From Novosphingobium capsulatum NBRC 12533 (lineage in GTDB: Bacteria > Pseudomonadota > Alphaproteobacteria > Sphingomonadales > Sphingomonadaceae), in NCBI RefSeq assembly GCF_001598375.1, contig NZ_BCYV01000021.1:1-64000 (forward strand): a stretch of DNA of 64,000 bases, given 5' to 3'. This document shows positions 24,556 to 32,311 of this stretch, piece by piece (position 1 is the first letter of the stretch; every line of letters starts with the position of its first letter). Position numbers and translations under genes: made by a program. The notes under the pieces were generated by a model, which was not told the DNA's origin, searched no databases, and worked only from the letters and a program-made list of their open reading frames with translations.

Positions 24556-25143
24556 TTGTCATCCTTTGCCCATATCGAGGCCTCGGACGAAGGCTGTTGT
24601 TCAGCCGGCGCCGATCAGCGGGACTTCATCCCGCTGATCCTTGAAGCGATGTCGGAGCATGGCATCGGACAGCGTAAGCTGGCGCTCAAGACAGGTATCA
24701 GCAAGACCCGCTTAGGACTGTTGCTTCATCATGATCCCGCCAAACGGGCAGCCATGTATCTATTTGAATTCCAGCAGATCCTCGACGCGCTGGACATCAA
24801 TATCATCCAAGCCATCATCGCCGTAGAGACCTATCGCAATCCAAAGCTCTTCCTTGACGAGCGTTTCCAGACATCAATCGCGATGCTCGCGGAACTCTTC
24901 GAGGGTCTGCCGTCGATGCTGGTGGCTGCGCTCGACGAGATAGAGGGCATGGACGGGACCGAAGTGCGCAAGGAATGGGCTGGCCCGCTGCGGCAGGCCG
25001 TTGTGGAGAAACTGGTCAAAGAGGTGGGTGCCGTCATGGCGAGACGCGCTCATCTTGCCCACATATCAACGCTGAGCCTTCTGCTCTGGATGTCGGCAAT
25101 GGCGACGGACTTGTTTGAGCCGCTGCTCCCTAATATGACGTGA
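24556..25143 (+). CDS. XRE-like helix-turn-helix regulator
   Basis: A 195-residue protein from TTG 24556, chosen for AGGAG eight bases upstream; the open frame extends 20 codons further without a site. Residues about 30-75 (IPLILEAMSEHGIGQRKLALKTGISKTRLGLLLHHDP) read as a helix-turn-helix of XRE type. The rest is helical. Standing next to the transfer operon, it is a candidate regulator of transfer. Its end overlaps the end of the convergent transglycosylase gene by 14 bases. Confidence 0.65.
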   Translation: MSSFAHIEASDEGCCSAGADQRDFIPLILEAMSEHGIGQRKLALKTGISKTRLGLLLHHDPAKRAAMYLFEFQQILDALDINIIQAIIAVETYRNPKLFLDERFQTSIAMLAELFEGLPSMLVAALDEIEGMDGTEVRKEWAGPLRQAVVEKLVKEVGAVMARRAHLAHISTLSLLLWMSAMATDLFEPLLPNMT

Positions 25144-26110
25144 CCGTCGCCGCTCGGGCTATCGTCGGCCTTTGCAAGACCGACAAAGCCCTCACGTCCT
25201 GGGACAAATTCGGTGGCGTGAATCCCAGCAAGCGGCGCCAGTTAAGCAGGACGTTTTCGACGTAGGCCTGTGTCTCGGCGATCCTGGGCAAGGCTCCGTT
25301 CCTGATCCGCCCCGGACCGGCGTTATAGGCCGCCAGCGCCAGATGCACCTGTCCGAACCTGTCGAGTTGCTGACGCAGATAGAGAGCGCCACCGCGGAGA
25401 TTTTGCTCGACATCATAGCGATTCACGCCAAGCCCCGCCGCAGTGTCGGGCATGAGCTGTGTCAGCCCAAATGCCCTTTTTGGGGAAAAGACGCCCGCGT
25501 CGTACCGGCTTTCTCTGATGATCATCGCGTCGAACAGGCCGACCGGTATTCCATATTCACAGGCGATGCTGCTCATCATCCCATAGTAGCCGGACCGTCT
25601 CAGCTCGGTGCCTGCATCGAGAAACCCGGCAGGTTGATAGCCGTACGCGGGACAGCGAGCCGAAATGCGTCGGGGGGCGGTCGCAAATGCCGCCCCCCCG
25701 TTCATCCATTGTGGGATGGCAATCGGAGCCGCCGACAAGCCGGAATCGGTTGGGATCGTGGCGACGCCGACATGCGCGAATGGATCTAAATCCCTTGTCT
25801 CGGTTGCGACCGGCAAAGCGGATGCAGCAAAGCTGCTGGCCATTTCAAAGGCTACCCAGCGCCGGCTCAGATCATGCGTTTTAAACGCGGGAGGAAGCGG
25901 TGCCGAAGCCAGCGTCTGGACGAGCTCGCCGCCATTCGGATCTGTCCCGGTCGTCAGCGGGATCCCGCCTTGGCGCTTGGTAGGCGCCGCCGCCGTCGAC
26001 ATCACGATGACTTGGGCCGTTCTCGAGGATTTTTCGCTTGGACGCGCACCCGCTTCCGTCGCGCACGATCCGCTGATCAGGGCAGCGCTTATTAGCAGTA
26101 TCGCTCTCAT
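25130..26110 (-). CDS. Lytic transglycosylase with SLT domain
   Basis: A 326-residue exported protein. ATG 26110, with GGAGG upstream, begins a signal peptide (AILLISAALISGSCATEA), possibly a lipoprotein although the lipobox SGSC is weak. The C-terminal SLT domain (about 190-290) has the catalytic Glu in IIRESRYDAGVFSPKRAFGLTQLMP and the LALAAYNAGPGRI block. The 140-residue middle is low-complexity. Transglycosylases of this kind (VirB1-like) open peptidoglycan for secretion-system assembly, fitting its place beside the tra operon. Confidence 0.87.
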   Translation of the reverse strand: MRAILLISAALISGSCATEAGARPSEKSSRTAQVIVMSTAAAPTKRQGGIPLTTGTDPNGGELVQTLASAPLPPAFKTHDLSRRWVAFEMASSFAASALPVATETRDLDPFAHVGVATIPTDSGLSAAPIAIPQWMNGGAAFATAPRRISARCPAYGYQPAGFLDAGTELRRSGYYGMMSSIACEYGIPVGLFDAMIIRESRYDAGVFSPKRAFGLTQLMPDTAAGLGVNRYDVEQNLRGGALYLRQQLDRFGQVHLALAAYNAGPGRIRNGALPRIAETQAYVENVLLNWRRLLGFTPPNLSQDVRALSVLQRPTIARAATVTSY

Positions 26111-26218
26111 AACGACCTCCGATTGACCAATCACCGAAGTGGAGATCGAACCGTTTCTTGTTGTCAACCGAGCCGAGCTGGGAAAGCATTTATCGACTAT
26201 GCTTCGATTGGCAGCCTC

Positions 26219-27514
26219 ATGTGGTTGATTGACCGACACAGCAGCGGGCTCGGTGGCGCCCGTATTCCCTTGCCCCCAACGCTTCAATCCGCGCTGATCC
26301 GCTGGTATGTCGGCGAAGGCTCACGCCAAGATGAGGATGCTGGAATCACCTTGGTGCAGCAGGCGCGCATCGGCGGCAAATGGCTTGCCTGCGACTGTCT
26401 CGGTGTCGATTGCACTCCGCCTGTTCTTACGCCGGCATTTCTATCGGAGGCCGAGACCTATTATCTGCGTCGCCTCACCAGCGCCAAACGACCGGAGCAC
26501 GTCGCCACTTGCCCCTTCTTCCGCGACCAAGTCACCAACCGCATCACCCAGACCCGCAACCCGCTGACGCCGGCCGATCCCCCGGTCGGCTATTTTGAGG
26601 TGCTCCGCCCTGCGCCGGAGAAGCTGGCACAGCGCCCCGATAACGACGCGAGTGACGATCGCACGCGCAACGCGTCCATACCGCGGCTGGCAAGACTGCT
26701 CTGGCGCTTGATGAACAATGCTAGCCTGCACTTGGTGGCGCCATATTCGGAGGATACCGCCGAGCGGACGATCGGCGAGGAATTCAGGGCGCTTACGCGC
26801 GCGGCGGCAAAGATTGAGGTGGCGCCAGGCATCGAGCTGGGACGAGTGCTCTGGACACATGGGGACGCCCTGCACAGCAGAAGGGCCCTTGCCGGCATTC
26901 GCGAACTCGGCCGTCGATGGCCACGCGGACACGCTCCGCAAGGGTTTCTGGCCCTCTTTGCCAAGGCATTTCAGGGCTCGACAATCTTCCCGGCCGGTTC
27001 GGAGCCGATCGACGTCGCGAATCGCGTCCAGTCGCCCTCGGTGCGCGACAATTCGATCCAGGGGCCGTATCTCGTCATTGTTGTAATAGGACAGTATCCA
27101 GAAGCTCACGGCTATGCGCCCCTGCGTGCCTATGCCCAACCAATCTATTCGGGCGTGCGGTTCATACCGGTAGAGAGCAATTTCGAGCGGGCAGTGCTGC
27201 AAGCGCTTCTCCGCTCAAGGCGCGTTCTCGCACGCGAAGGCGTCGATCTGGCTCTCGAGAAGCCGATCTTTGATCGTCTGACCCCGCTCGGGGCCTGTCG
27301 GCCGGATTTTCTTGTAGAAGCGCGCTCGCAGGCGACGGGCGAAATCCGACAGCTTGTGATCCAGGCAATGCCTCGTAACGCTGGCATCGGATCGACGCCG
27401 GCTACGCAGCGGGCACTCGAGCAGATCGCCCCCGCCCTTCCGATCACCCCGAGGGATGTTGAGGATGATCAGGTCGCGCGGCTCATCGCCGAAGCGCTGC
27501 ACCGACTTAACTAG
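26219..27514 (+). CDS. DUF1173-like protein with C-terminal nuclease-like fold
   Basis: A 431-residue protein (start uncertain; ATG 26219 chosen, no strong ribosome-binding site). Near the N-terminus, CDCLGVDC and a later RPEHVATCPFFR give a CxC...C...HxxxC set that could bind zinc. The C-terminal third has EKPIFDRL...CRPDFLVEAR...RQLVIQAM, in the pattern of PD-(D/E)xK nucleases, although the expected final E-x-K is I-Q-A. The layout resembles DUF1173 proteins found on alphaproteobacterial conjugative plasmids. Family assignment is tentative and no activity is known. Confidence 0.5.
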   Translation: MWLIDRHSSGLGGARIPLPPTLQSALIRWYVGEGSRQDEDAGITLVQQARIGGKWLACDCLGVDCTPPVLTPAFLSEAETYYLRRLTSAKRPEHVATCPFFRDQVTNRITQTRNPLTPADPPVGYFEVLRPAPEKLAQRPDNDASDDRTRNASIPRLARLLWRLMNNASLHLVAPYSEDTAERTIGEEFRALTRAAAKIEVAPGIELGRVLWTHGDALHSRRALAGIRELGRRWPRGHAPQGFLALFAKAFQGSTIFPAGSEPIDVANRVQSPSVRDNSIQGPYLVIVVIGQYPEAHGYAPLRAYAQPIYSGVRFIPVESNFERAVLQALLRSRRVLAREGVDLALEKPIFDRLTPLGACRPDFLVEARSQATGEIRQLVIQAMPRNAGIGSTPATQRALEQIAPALPITPRDVEDDQVARLIAEALHRLN

Positions 27515-27525
27515 ACTGCATGGCG

Positions 27526-27864
27526 CTAAGTCCAGGCCAATGTCGTGGCGAAGGCGCCCACAATTCCAAGCGTTACCGGGGTCGAAAGCAGGTAGAGCTT
27601 CTGCCATCGCCACCAGGTATTAGGGATGAAAAGGAGAAGGCCGCGCCCTGTAGTGAGCGTTGCCCACGCCTGCTCGCGGTAAAGTTGGACGAGAATGAGC
27701 CCCAGGGACATGATCATCCCGAGCGCGCAGCAGACCCCTGCCGCCGCATAGAGCGCGATCCAGTTGTGAAGTTCCACGGCCGAAAGATGTGCCACGATCC
27801 ACAAATCTCCATCCGCTTTGCTTGTAACATTCGACGGAATGGTCTCGTTCCCGCCATCTTCCAT
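27526..27864 (-). CDS. Small two-helix membrane protein, unknown
   Basis: A 112-residue protein with two clear helices (WIALYAAAGVCCALGMIMSLGLILV at about 35-59 and LYLLSTPVTLGIVGAFATTLAW at about 90-111) joined by a loop with WATLTTGRGLLLFIPNTWWRWQ. It is convergent with the preceding gene, 11 bases apart. There is no strong ribosome-binding site. I recognise no family. Confidence 0.55.
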   Translation of the reverse strand: MEDGGNETIPSNVTSKADGDLWIVAHLSAVELHNWIALYAAAGVCCALGMIMSLGLILVQLYREQAWATLTTGRGLLLFIPNTWWRWQKLYLLSTPVTLGIVGAFATTLAWT

Positions 27865-28030
27865 GGCTCACAAACACCCTTCCCTTCACGAGGGGAAGCG
27901 ACCGATAATGCAGCATCGCTCCAAATCGGAGACGATTTTCGGCGATCTCGGCCTGTACTCGGCCTACCACGGTCAGGAGCCTGAGGACCGTGCCAAGCCA
28001 TCGACCATACACATCAACCGTTAAGGTATC

Positions 28031-28291
28031 ATGCAGGTATCAGTGCTTGTTATCCTATTTCGTGGACGGGAACGCATCACGATTCACGACGACGGTATCA
28101 GGGCCTGGTCTGAGCTTGTTCAGTTTGTCGACGCTTCCTGGAGTGACAGTCATTCTACGGCGCCAATCTGCCCGCCCACCGCAGAGGAAGAGCGCGTACA
28201 ACTATTCTTTTCCGAAACGGGCGCCTCCTACATTCTTGGGGAAGCCGATATTTCAGCGCTTGCAGCGCGCGTTCTGCCCATGAAAGACTAA
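28031..28291 (+). CDS. Hypothetical 86-residue protein
   Basis: A short soluble protein preceded by AAGG about six bases before ATG 28031. The start VSVLVILFRGRERITIHDDGIRAWSELVQFVDASW resembles small plasmid-borne proteins with a beta-sheet start, but I cannot name a family. It lies on the same strand as the SGNH-like gene 76 bases downstream, so the two may be co-transcribed. Confidence 0.5.
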   Translation: MQVSVLVILFRGRERITIHDDGIRAWSELVQFVDASWSDSHSTAPICPPTAEEERVQLFFSETGASYILGEADISALAARVLPMKD

Positions 28292-28367
28292 GAGGTGCTG
28301 GCTCACTTGCACGGTCGATGACGGGCGAGGCGGGTGGCCCTGAAACCTGTCTTTATTAGGATGTTCG

Positions 28368-28778
28368 ATGTTCGCGTGCCTTATCATTGGCGACAGCATC
28401 GGTGTCGGAATGTCACGGGCGATCGGTGACCGATATGCCGGGCAATGTGATAAGCTGGTCGAGGAGCGGGCGACGGTCAGCCAGATATTGTCCTGGCGAA
28501 CCCCGAACAAGTTCTACGGGACCACGCTGCTCGCTGTCGGGTCGAATGATGAGCCGAGCCGGCTGCTGGCACTCAAACTTACCAGACTTCGCCAAAATAT
28601 TCCCACCCAGCGAGCGATCTGGATCCTGCCATATTCACGGACGCGCGCCTATCTCATAAACTCGATCGCGGTGACGTTTGGCGATGAAACCCTGGATCTT
28701 GCGCGCTTTCAATCAAAAGACCGCATCCACCCTGTCGATTATCGCGAGGTTGCGGCGGTCCTTCTCCCCGAGCATTGA
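28368..28778 (+). CDS. Small SGNH/GDSL-like hydrolase
   Basis: A 136-residue protein with AGGA before ATG 28368. Block I is LIIGDSIGVGMS (nucleophile Ser near residue 10), a Gly-Ser-Asn occurs in LLAVGSNDEP in place of the usual block III G-x-N, and the Asp-His pair is in KDRIHPVDY near 117-123. This is the minimal catalytic set of SGNH esterases, but the protein is shorter than usual (about 180-200). It is cytoplasmic by sequence. The substrate is unknown; cell-wall or glycan deacylation are possibilities on a mobile element. Confidence 0.65.
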   Translation: MFACLIIGDSIGVGMSRAIGDRYAGQCDKLVEERATVSQILSWRTPNKFYGTTLLAVGSNDEPSRLLALKLTRLRQNIPTQRAIWILPYSRTRAYLINSIAVTFGDETLDLARFQSKDRIHPVDYREVAAVLLPEH

Positions 28779-28845
28779 GTGACGGGCGGCGAGCATTCCG
28801 CAGGCGCGGCAATCGACTCCGATCCACGATGGAATCATCGGAGCT

Positions 28846-29193
28846 CTAGGTCTTGCCGAATACACCGAGCTGTATCCTCCATTGCTCCAGATGTTGCAGC
28901 GCCGGTCGCAACCCATGTGCCAACGGCCCCAGTCCGTAAAGTTGATAGGAATCCGGTGGCGGCGAAGTCGTCCTCGAGACCAGACATGCCGCTTCCAGTT
29001 CCCTCAGGCGGACCGTAAGCACATTGGCGCTGATCCTCGGTATCTCTCGGCGAAGGCACGTGAAGCGGAGATCGTCTTTGCTCAGCGCTACCAGGATGTG
29101 CAACACCCAACGTGCGCTCAGGGTTTGAAATATCGCGTCGGCTGCAGCGGGGTCTATTGATCGATGAACTTGGCTCTGTGTCTCGATACCCAT
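28846..29193 (-). CDS. HxlR-family transcriptional regulator
   Basis: A 115-residue winged-helix protein. The core RWVLHILVALSKDDLRFTCLRREIPRISANVLTVRLRELEAACLVSRT is the HxlR/DUF24 domain. The usual redox Cys near the N-terminus is absent; two Cys lie in the core instead. HxlR proteins normally control a divergent neighbour, yet about 400 bases upstream hold no clear gene. It may mark the edge of the conjugative element. Confidence 0.83.
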   Translation of the reverse strand: MGIETQSQVHRSIDPAAADAIFQTLSARWVLHILVALSKDDLRFTCLRREIPRISANVLTVRLRELEAACLVSRTTSPPPDSYQLYGLGPLAHGLRPALQHLEQWRIQLGVFGKT

Positions 29194-29594
29194 CCAATTA
29201 CTCTCTTAACATCAAGGAGGCGGCGGGACTGCGCCAGATCTTCCGCAGCACCCGATCCTGGTGCGGCAGAGGGGCTGGTTATCCGCTACGGAAAAAGTGT
29301 TGAGACGAGAGTGCGAGCCGCGAGAGCGTTAGTTCCAAGCGGAGGTTAAGGGCGCCTCGGCATGTGTTCATCCGGCTGACGGCAGACTGTTTCGGGGCGC
29401 GGGTGCACCTTTCGACGGCCGGCGCAATCCGAGTTTTGATGAACAACGTCGCATCGAAAGGCATAACAGATTTCCCTCCGTGCGATCCGCCGAAACGAGC
29501 GTGGGCCGCATCTCAAATCAACGTGCCGAGATGCGGTGGCCATCGGCGTAAGCTCCATCGCTCGAATGTAATACGCACCCCGACGCCCAACCCC
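29194..29594. other. Gene-poor stretch between the two blocks
   Basis: About 400 bases separate the HxlR gene from the methyltransferase gene. Several short frames exist on both strands but none has a ribosome-binding site or family resemblance. No tRNA, transposase or terminal repeat is evident. It could be an eroded junction between the conjugative element and the metabolic island. Confidence 0.5.
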
Positions 29595-30338
29595 TCAGCC
29601 TCGGCGCGGCCAATCGTGCTTTTTGGCTAAAGCCTGTTCCGCCCCCGATCGAGCCGCGCCTTGCCTCTCCAAGGGCGTGGATGAACGGACAGGACGCGCG
29701 GGCCGAGGCGTTAGCCGGGGAACGAAGGCTGGCACTCGTGCCATATAGTCGCGATACTCATTCCCGAATTCTGCGAGCGCCGCCTTCTCTTCATGCCGGG
29801 CTAGCCGGATGTACATCACGACCAGCACGGGGAACATGGCGAGCGTAAGTAACGTCGGCCATTGCACCAGGAAACCGAGCATCACGAGGATGAACCCGAT
29901 ATATTGCGGATGGCGGACCCTGGCATAGATTCCCGTCGTCGCGAGCTTGTGAACGCGCTGGGCTGCGTGAAGCGGCGCCCATCCGGCCGAGATCAGCCAG
30001 AAGCCCGTGCCGATCAGCACGAAGCTGGCAAGATGGAACGGGCCAAAATGCGGGTTGACCCTCCAGCCGAACATCATCTCCAGGAGGTGGCCGGCATCGT
30101 GGCTCCACCAGTCGACGCCGGGGAAATGCGACTGGAGCCACCCCGACAGCAGGAAGATGGTGAGCGGGAAGCCATACATTTCGGCGAAGAGCGCGACGAT
30201 GAACGCACTGAACGCGCCGAAGCTGCGCCAGTCGCGCCGCGTTGCCGGCTTGAAGAAGCTGAACGCAAAGAGGATGAAAACGGCGGCATTGACCAGCGCG
30301 AGCCCCCACAGACCATAGCCATAGTCGGCGTGCGTCAT
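29595..30338 (-). CDS. Isoprenylcysteine methyltransferase-family membrane protein
   Basis: A 247-residue protein with five or six membrane helices and the ICMT/PEMT-type SAM-binding end: LATTGIYARVRHPQYIGFILVMLG followed by HEEKAALAEFGNEYRDYMARVPAFVP. These enzymes methylate small or lipid substrates; the bacterial substrate here is unknown. The start overlaps the DUF2933 gene by an ATGA, so the two form an operon. This pair is often found beside copper-resistance genes, as it is in this region. Confidence 0.82.
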   Translation of the reverse strand: MTHADYGYGLWGLALVNAAVFILFAFSFFKPATRRDWRSFGAFSAFIVALFAEMYGFPLTIFLLSGWLQSHFPGVDWWSHDAGHLLEMMFGWRVNPHFGPFHLASFVLIGTGFWLISAGWAPLHAAQRVHKLATTGIYARVRHPQYIGFILVMLGFLVQWPTLLTLAMFPVLVVMYIRLARHEEKAALAEFGNEYRDYMARVPAFVPRLTPRPARPVRSSTPLERQGAARSGAEQALAKKHDWPRRG

Positions 30339-30598
30339 CGCGGCTCTCCTTCGATGCGGCCGTTGGGATTGGCCGGCAAGCCGGCGGGTGCCTGACCGGG
30401 CTCATGGCCATGCTGATGCCCACCATGGCCGTGGTGCATGAACAGGTGCATGAGCGGGCAGGCGAGCAGGATGAGATAGGGCAGCACACCCAGGAAGTGC
30501 GCGGTGTGCTCGGTGAGGAGAAAGAAGCTGGCGACGAGCAGGAAGCCGATCAGAACGATCTTGCCGCGCTTGCGCATGCGATGGTCATGTTCGCCCAT
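30335..30598 (-). CDS. DUF2933 membrane protein with His-rich tail
   Basis: An 87-residue protein from ATG 30598, with GAGGACGG upstream. It has two helices (KIVLIGFLLVASFFLLTEHTAHF; LGVLPYLILLACPLMHLFMHH), then HHGHGGHQHGHEPGQAP, a possible metal-binding tail. DUF2933 proteins have no proven function but accompany copper and silver resistance genes. It is coupled to the methyltransferase gene downstream. Confidence 0.8.
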   Translation of the reverse strand: MGEHDHRMRKRGKIVLIGFLLVASFFLLTEHTAHFLGVLPYLILLACPLMHLFMHHGHGGHQHGHEPGQAPAGLPANPNGRIEGEPR

Positions 30599-30658
30599 AT
30601 GCCGTCCTCTTCTGGTCAACGTCCAGCCAGCATAGGCTCGAGTCCAAGGAGCAAGGTA

Positions 30659-30667
30659 TAAGTAGAG
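30659..30667 (+). promoter_or_regulatory. TAAGTAGAG box, candidate FixJ site
   Basis: TAAGTAGAG lies between the divergent DUF2933 gene and the metallo-hydrolase operon. It matches TACGTAGAG at 44834-44842 and, on the minus strand, 63181-63189. The form TAMGTAG resembles a described class of FixJ sites (GTAMGTAG). The function is inferred. Confidence 0.4.
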
Positions 30668-30850
30668 ACCGAAGTCCGCCGGGCATCGCGCAAGCATGGG
30701 TAAGGTGATCGATCGGATCGGCCACCGGCGTTCGCGCGACGCAGCTGCCGGGGAGCAGCAGTCGTGCTGCGGCTTTTGCGTATAGGCGTGCGGCGTCCGC
30801 GAACCAATGCTGCGCTCACGAACATAATCGTGAGAGGCAGGCCCGCGTCC

Positions 30851-32311
30851 ATGCACAAGAGAAAGAAACGGCACCATTCCCGTAACCAGTCCGGCGTGAC
30901 CGTCCTTGAGCGCGAAGCAAGGATCGATCTGGCCAAGCGCCCGGCCGATGGTCTCGGCGTCGCCTTTCTCGGCGGATCGGGAACGGTCACAGGGTCGCGT
31001 TATCTGGTGGACGATGGTGAAACTCAGATCGTTGTCGATTCCGGCCTGTTTCAGGGACCCAGGGATCTGCGCCGCCTTAATTGGGCGCCAATTCCACCTG
31101 AAGTCGCGGATGTCGGCCAGGTCCTGTTGACCCACGCTCATCTCGATCACTCGGGCGCGCTACCGCGCATGGCGCGCCTGGGCTGGGACGGTACCGTCCT
31201 TGCCACGCGGGCAACCGCGGCCCTGTGCGAGCTCCTTCTTCCCGACAGCGGCCATCTGCAGGAAAAGGATGCGGAGTTCGCCAACCGGCACGGCTTCTCA
31301 AGGCACCAGCCGGCGCTGCCGCTCTACACCCAGGCCGACGCGCGTCTGGCATTGCAGCTCTTCCGCCCGATCGAGTTCGGAGCGTGGCATGCAGTCACGG
31401 ACGGCATCAGGGTGCGCTATCATCGCGCCGGCCACATCCTCGGCGCGGCGTCGATCGAGATCGACTGGAAGGGACGGACAATCCTCTTCTCAGGCGATAT
31501 CGGCCGTTACGGCGATGCGGTGATGAAGGATCCCGAGCCGCCCGCGCGCGCCGACTATGTCCTGGTGGAATCGACCTATGGCGATCGGCGCCACGAGCAG
31601 GTCGATCCGACAAAGACGCTTGGAGATCATGTCGAGCGATGCGTCGAGAGAGGCGGGACGGTGGTGATCCCGGCCTTCGCCGTGGGACGGGTTCAGTCGC
31701 TTCTCTATCATTTCTCGCGTCTGCGCGCGCAGGGACGCCTCCGCGACATCCCGATCTTCCTCGACAGCCCGATGGCGATCAACGCGAGCGGGCTGATGTG
31801 CGATTTCATGGACGAGCATCGCCTGACCCGCGCCGAGTGCGAAGCGGCGTGCAGCGTCGCGCACTATGTGCGCGAAGTGGAAGAATCCAAGGAGCTCACC
31901 GCCAACCCCGCCCCAAAGGTCATCATCTCGGCCAGTGGAATGGCAACGGGCGGCCGCGTGCTCCACCATCTCAAACGCTTCGCGCCGGATGGGAAGAACC
32001 TCATCCTCTTCTCGGGCTTCCAGGCGGCGGGCACCCGCGGCGCCGCCATGATCGGGGGTGCCCGGACGATCAAGATCCACGGCGAGTATATCCCCGTCGA
32101 AGCCGAGGTCGCCAACCTGACGATGCTCTCGGCGCATGCCGACAGCGACGAGCTCATGCGCTGGCTCGGCTCGCTGCACGAGGCCCCGCGCCATGTCTAT
32201 GTCACCCATGGCGAGCCGACCGGCGCCCAGGTCCTGGCGAAGCGTGTCTCGGAGGAACTGGGCTGGGCATGCAGCGTACCGGCGCTGGGTAGCTGGGGCA
32301 TGCTCGCGTGA
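30851..32311 (+). CDS. Metallo-beta-lactamase/beta-CASP hydrolase
   Basis: A 486-residue protein (start uncertain; ATG 30851 adds about 35 residues before the domain). The HAHLDH zinc motif is at residues 95-100, with a second zinc His in AGHILGAAS and Asp in FSGDIGRY. The beta-CASP part has SGMATGGRVLHHL and a late His in LSAHADSDELMRW. This family includes RNA-specific exonucleases and cleavage factors. The stop overlaps the phosphorylase start (GTGA), so the product probably supplies nucleotides to the next enzyme. Confidence 0.9.
   Translation: MHKRKKRHHSRNQSGVTVLEREARIDLAKRPADGLGVAFLGGSGTVTGSRYLVDDGETQIVVDSGLFQGPRDLRRLNWAPIPPEVADVGQVLLTHAHLDHSGALPRMARLGWDGTVLATRATAALCELLLPDSGHLQEKDAEFANRHGFSRHQPALPLYTQADARLALQLFRPIEFGAWHAVTDGIRVRYHRAGHILGAASIEIDWKGRTILFSGDIGRYGDAVMKDPEPPARADYVLVESTYGDRRHEQVDPTKTLGDHVERCVERGGTVVIPAFAVGRVQSLLYHFSRLRAQGRLRDIPIFLDSPMAINASGLMCDFMDEHRLTRAECEAACSVAHYVREVEESKELTANPAPKVIISASGMATGGRVLHHLKRFAPDGKNLILFSGFQAAGTRGAAMIGGARTIKIHGEYIPVEAEVANLTMLSAHADSDELMRWLGSLHEAPRHVYVTHGEPTGAQVLAKRVSEELGWACSVPALGSWGMLA

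Noticed and set aside
29364..29630. Plus-strand frame of 88 residues in the gene-poor stretch
   Set aside because: No ribosome-binding site, no recognisable pattern, and it runs into the methyltransferase gene.
30610..30650. Second MerR-type promoter before the DUF2933 gene
   Set aside because: A CTCGAG dyad is present, but no -35/-10 pair with 19-20-base spacing could be found.
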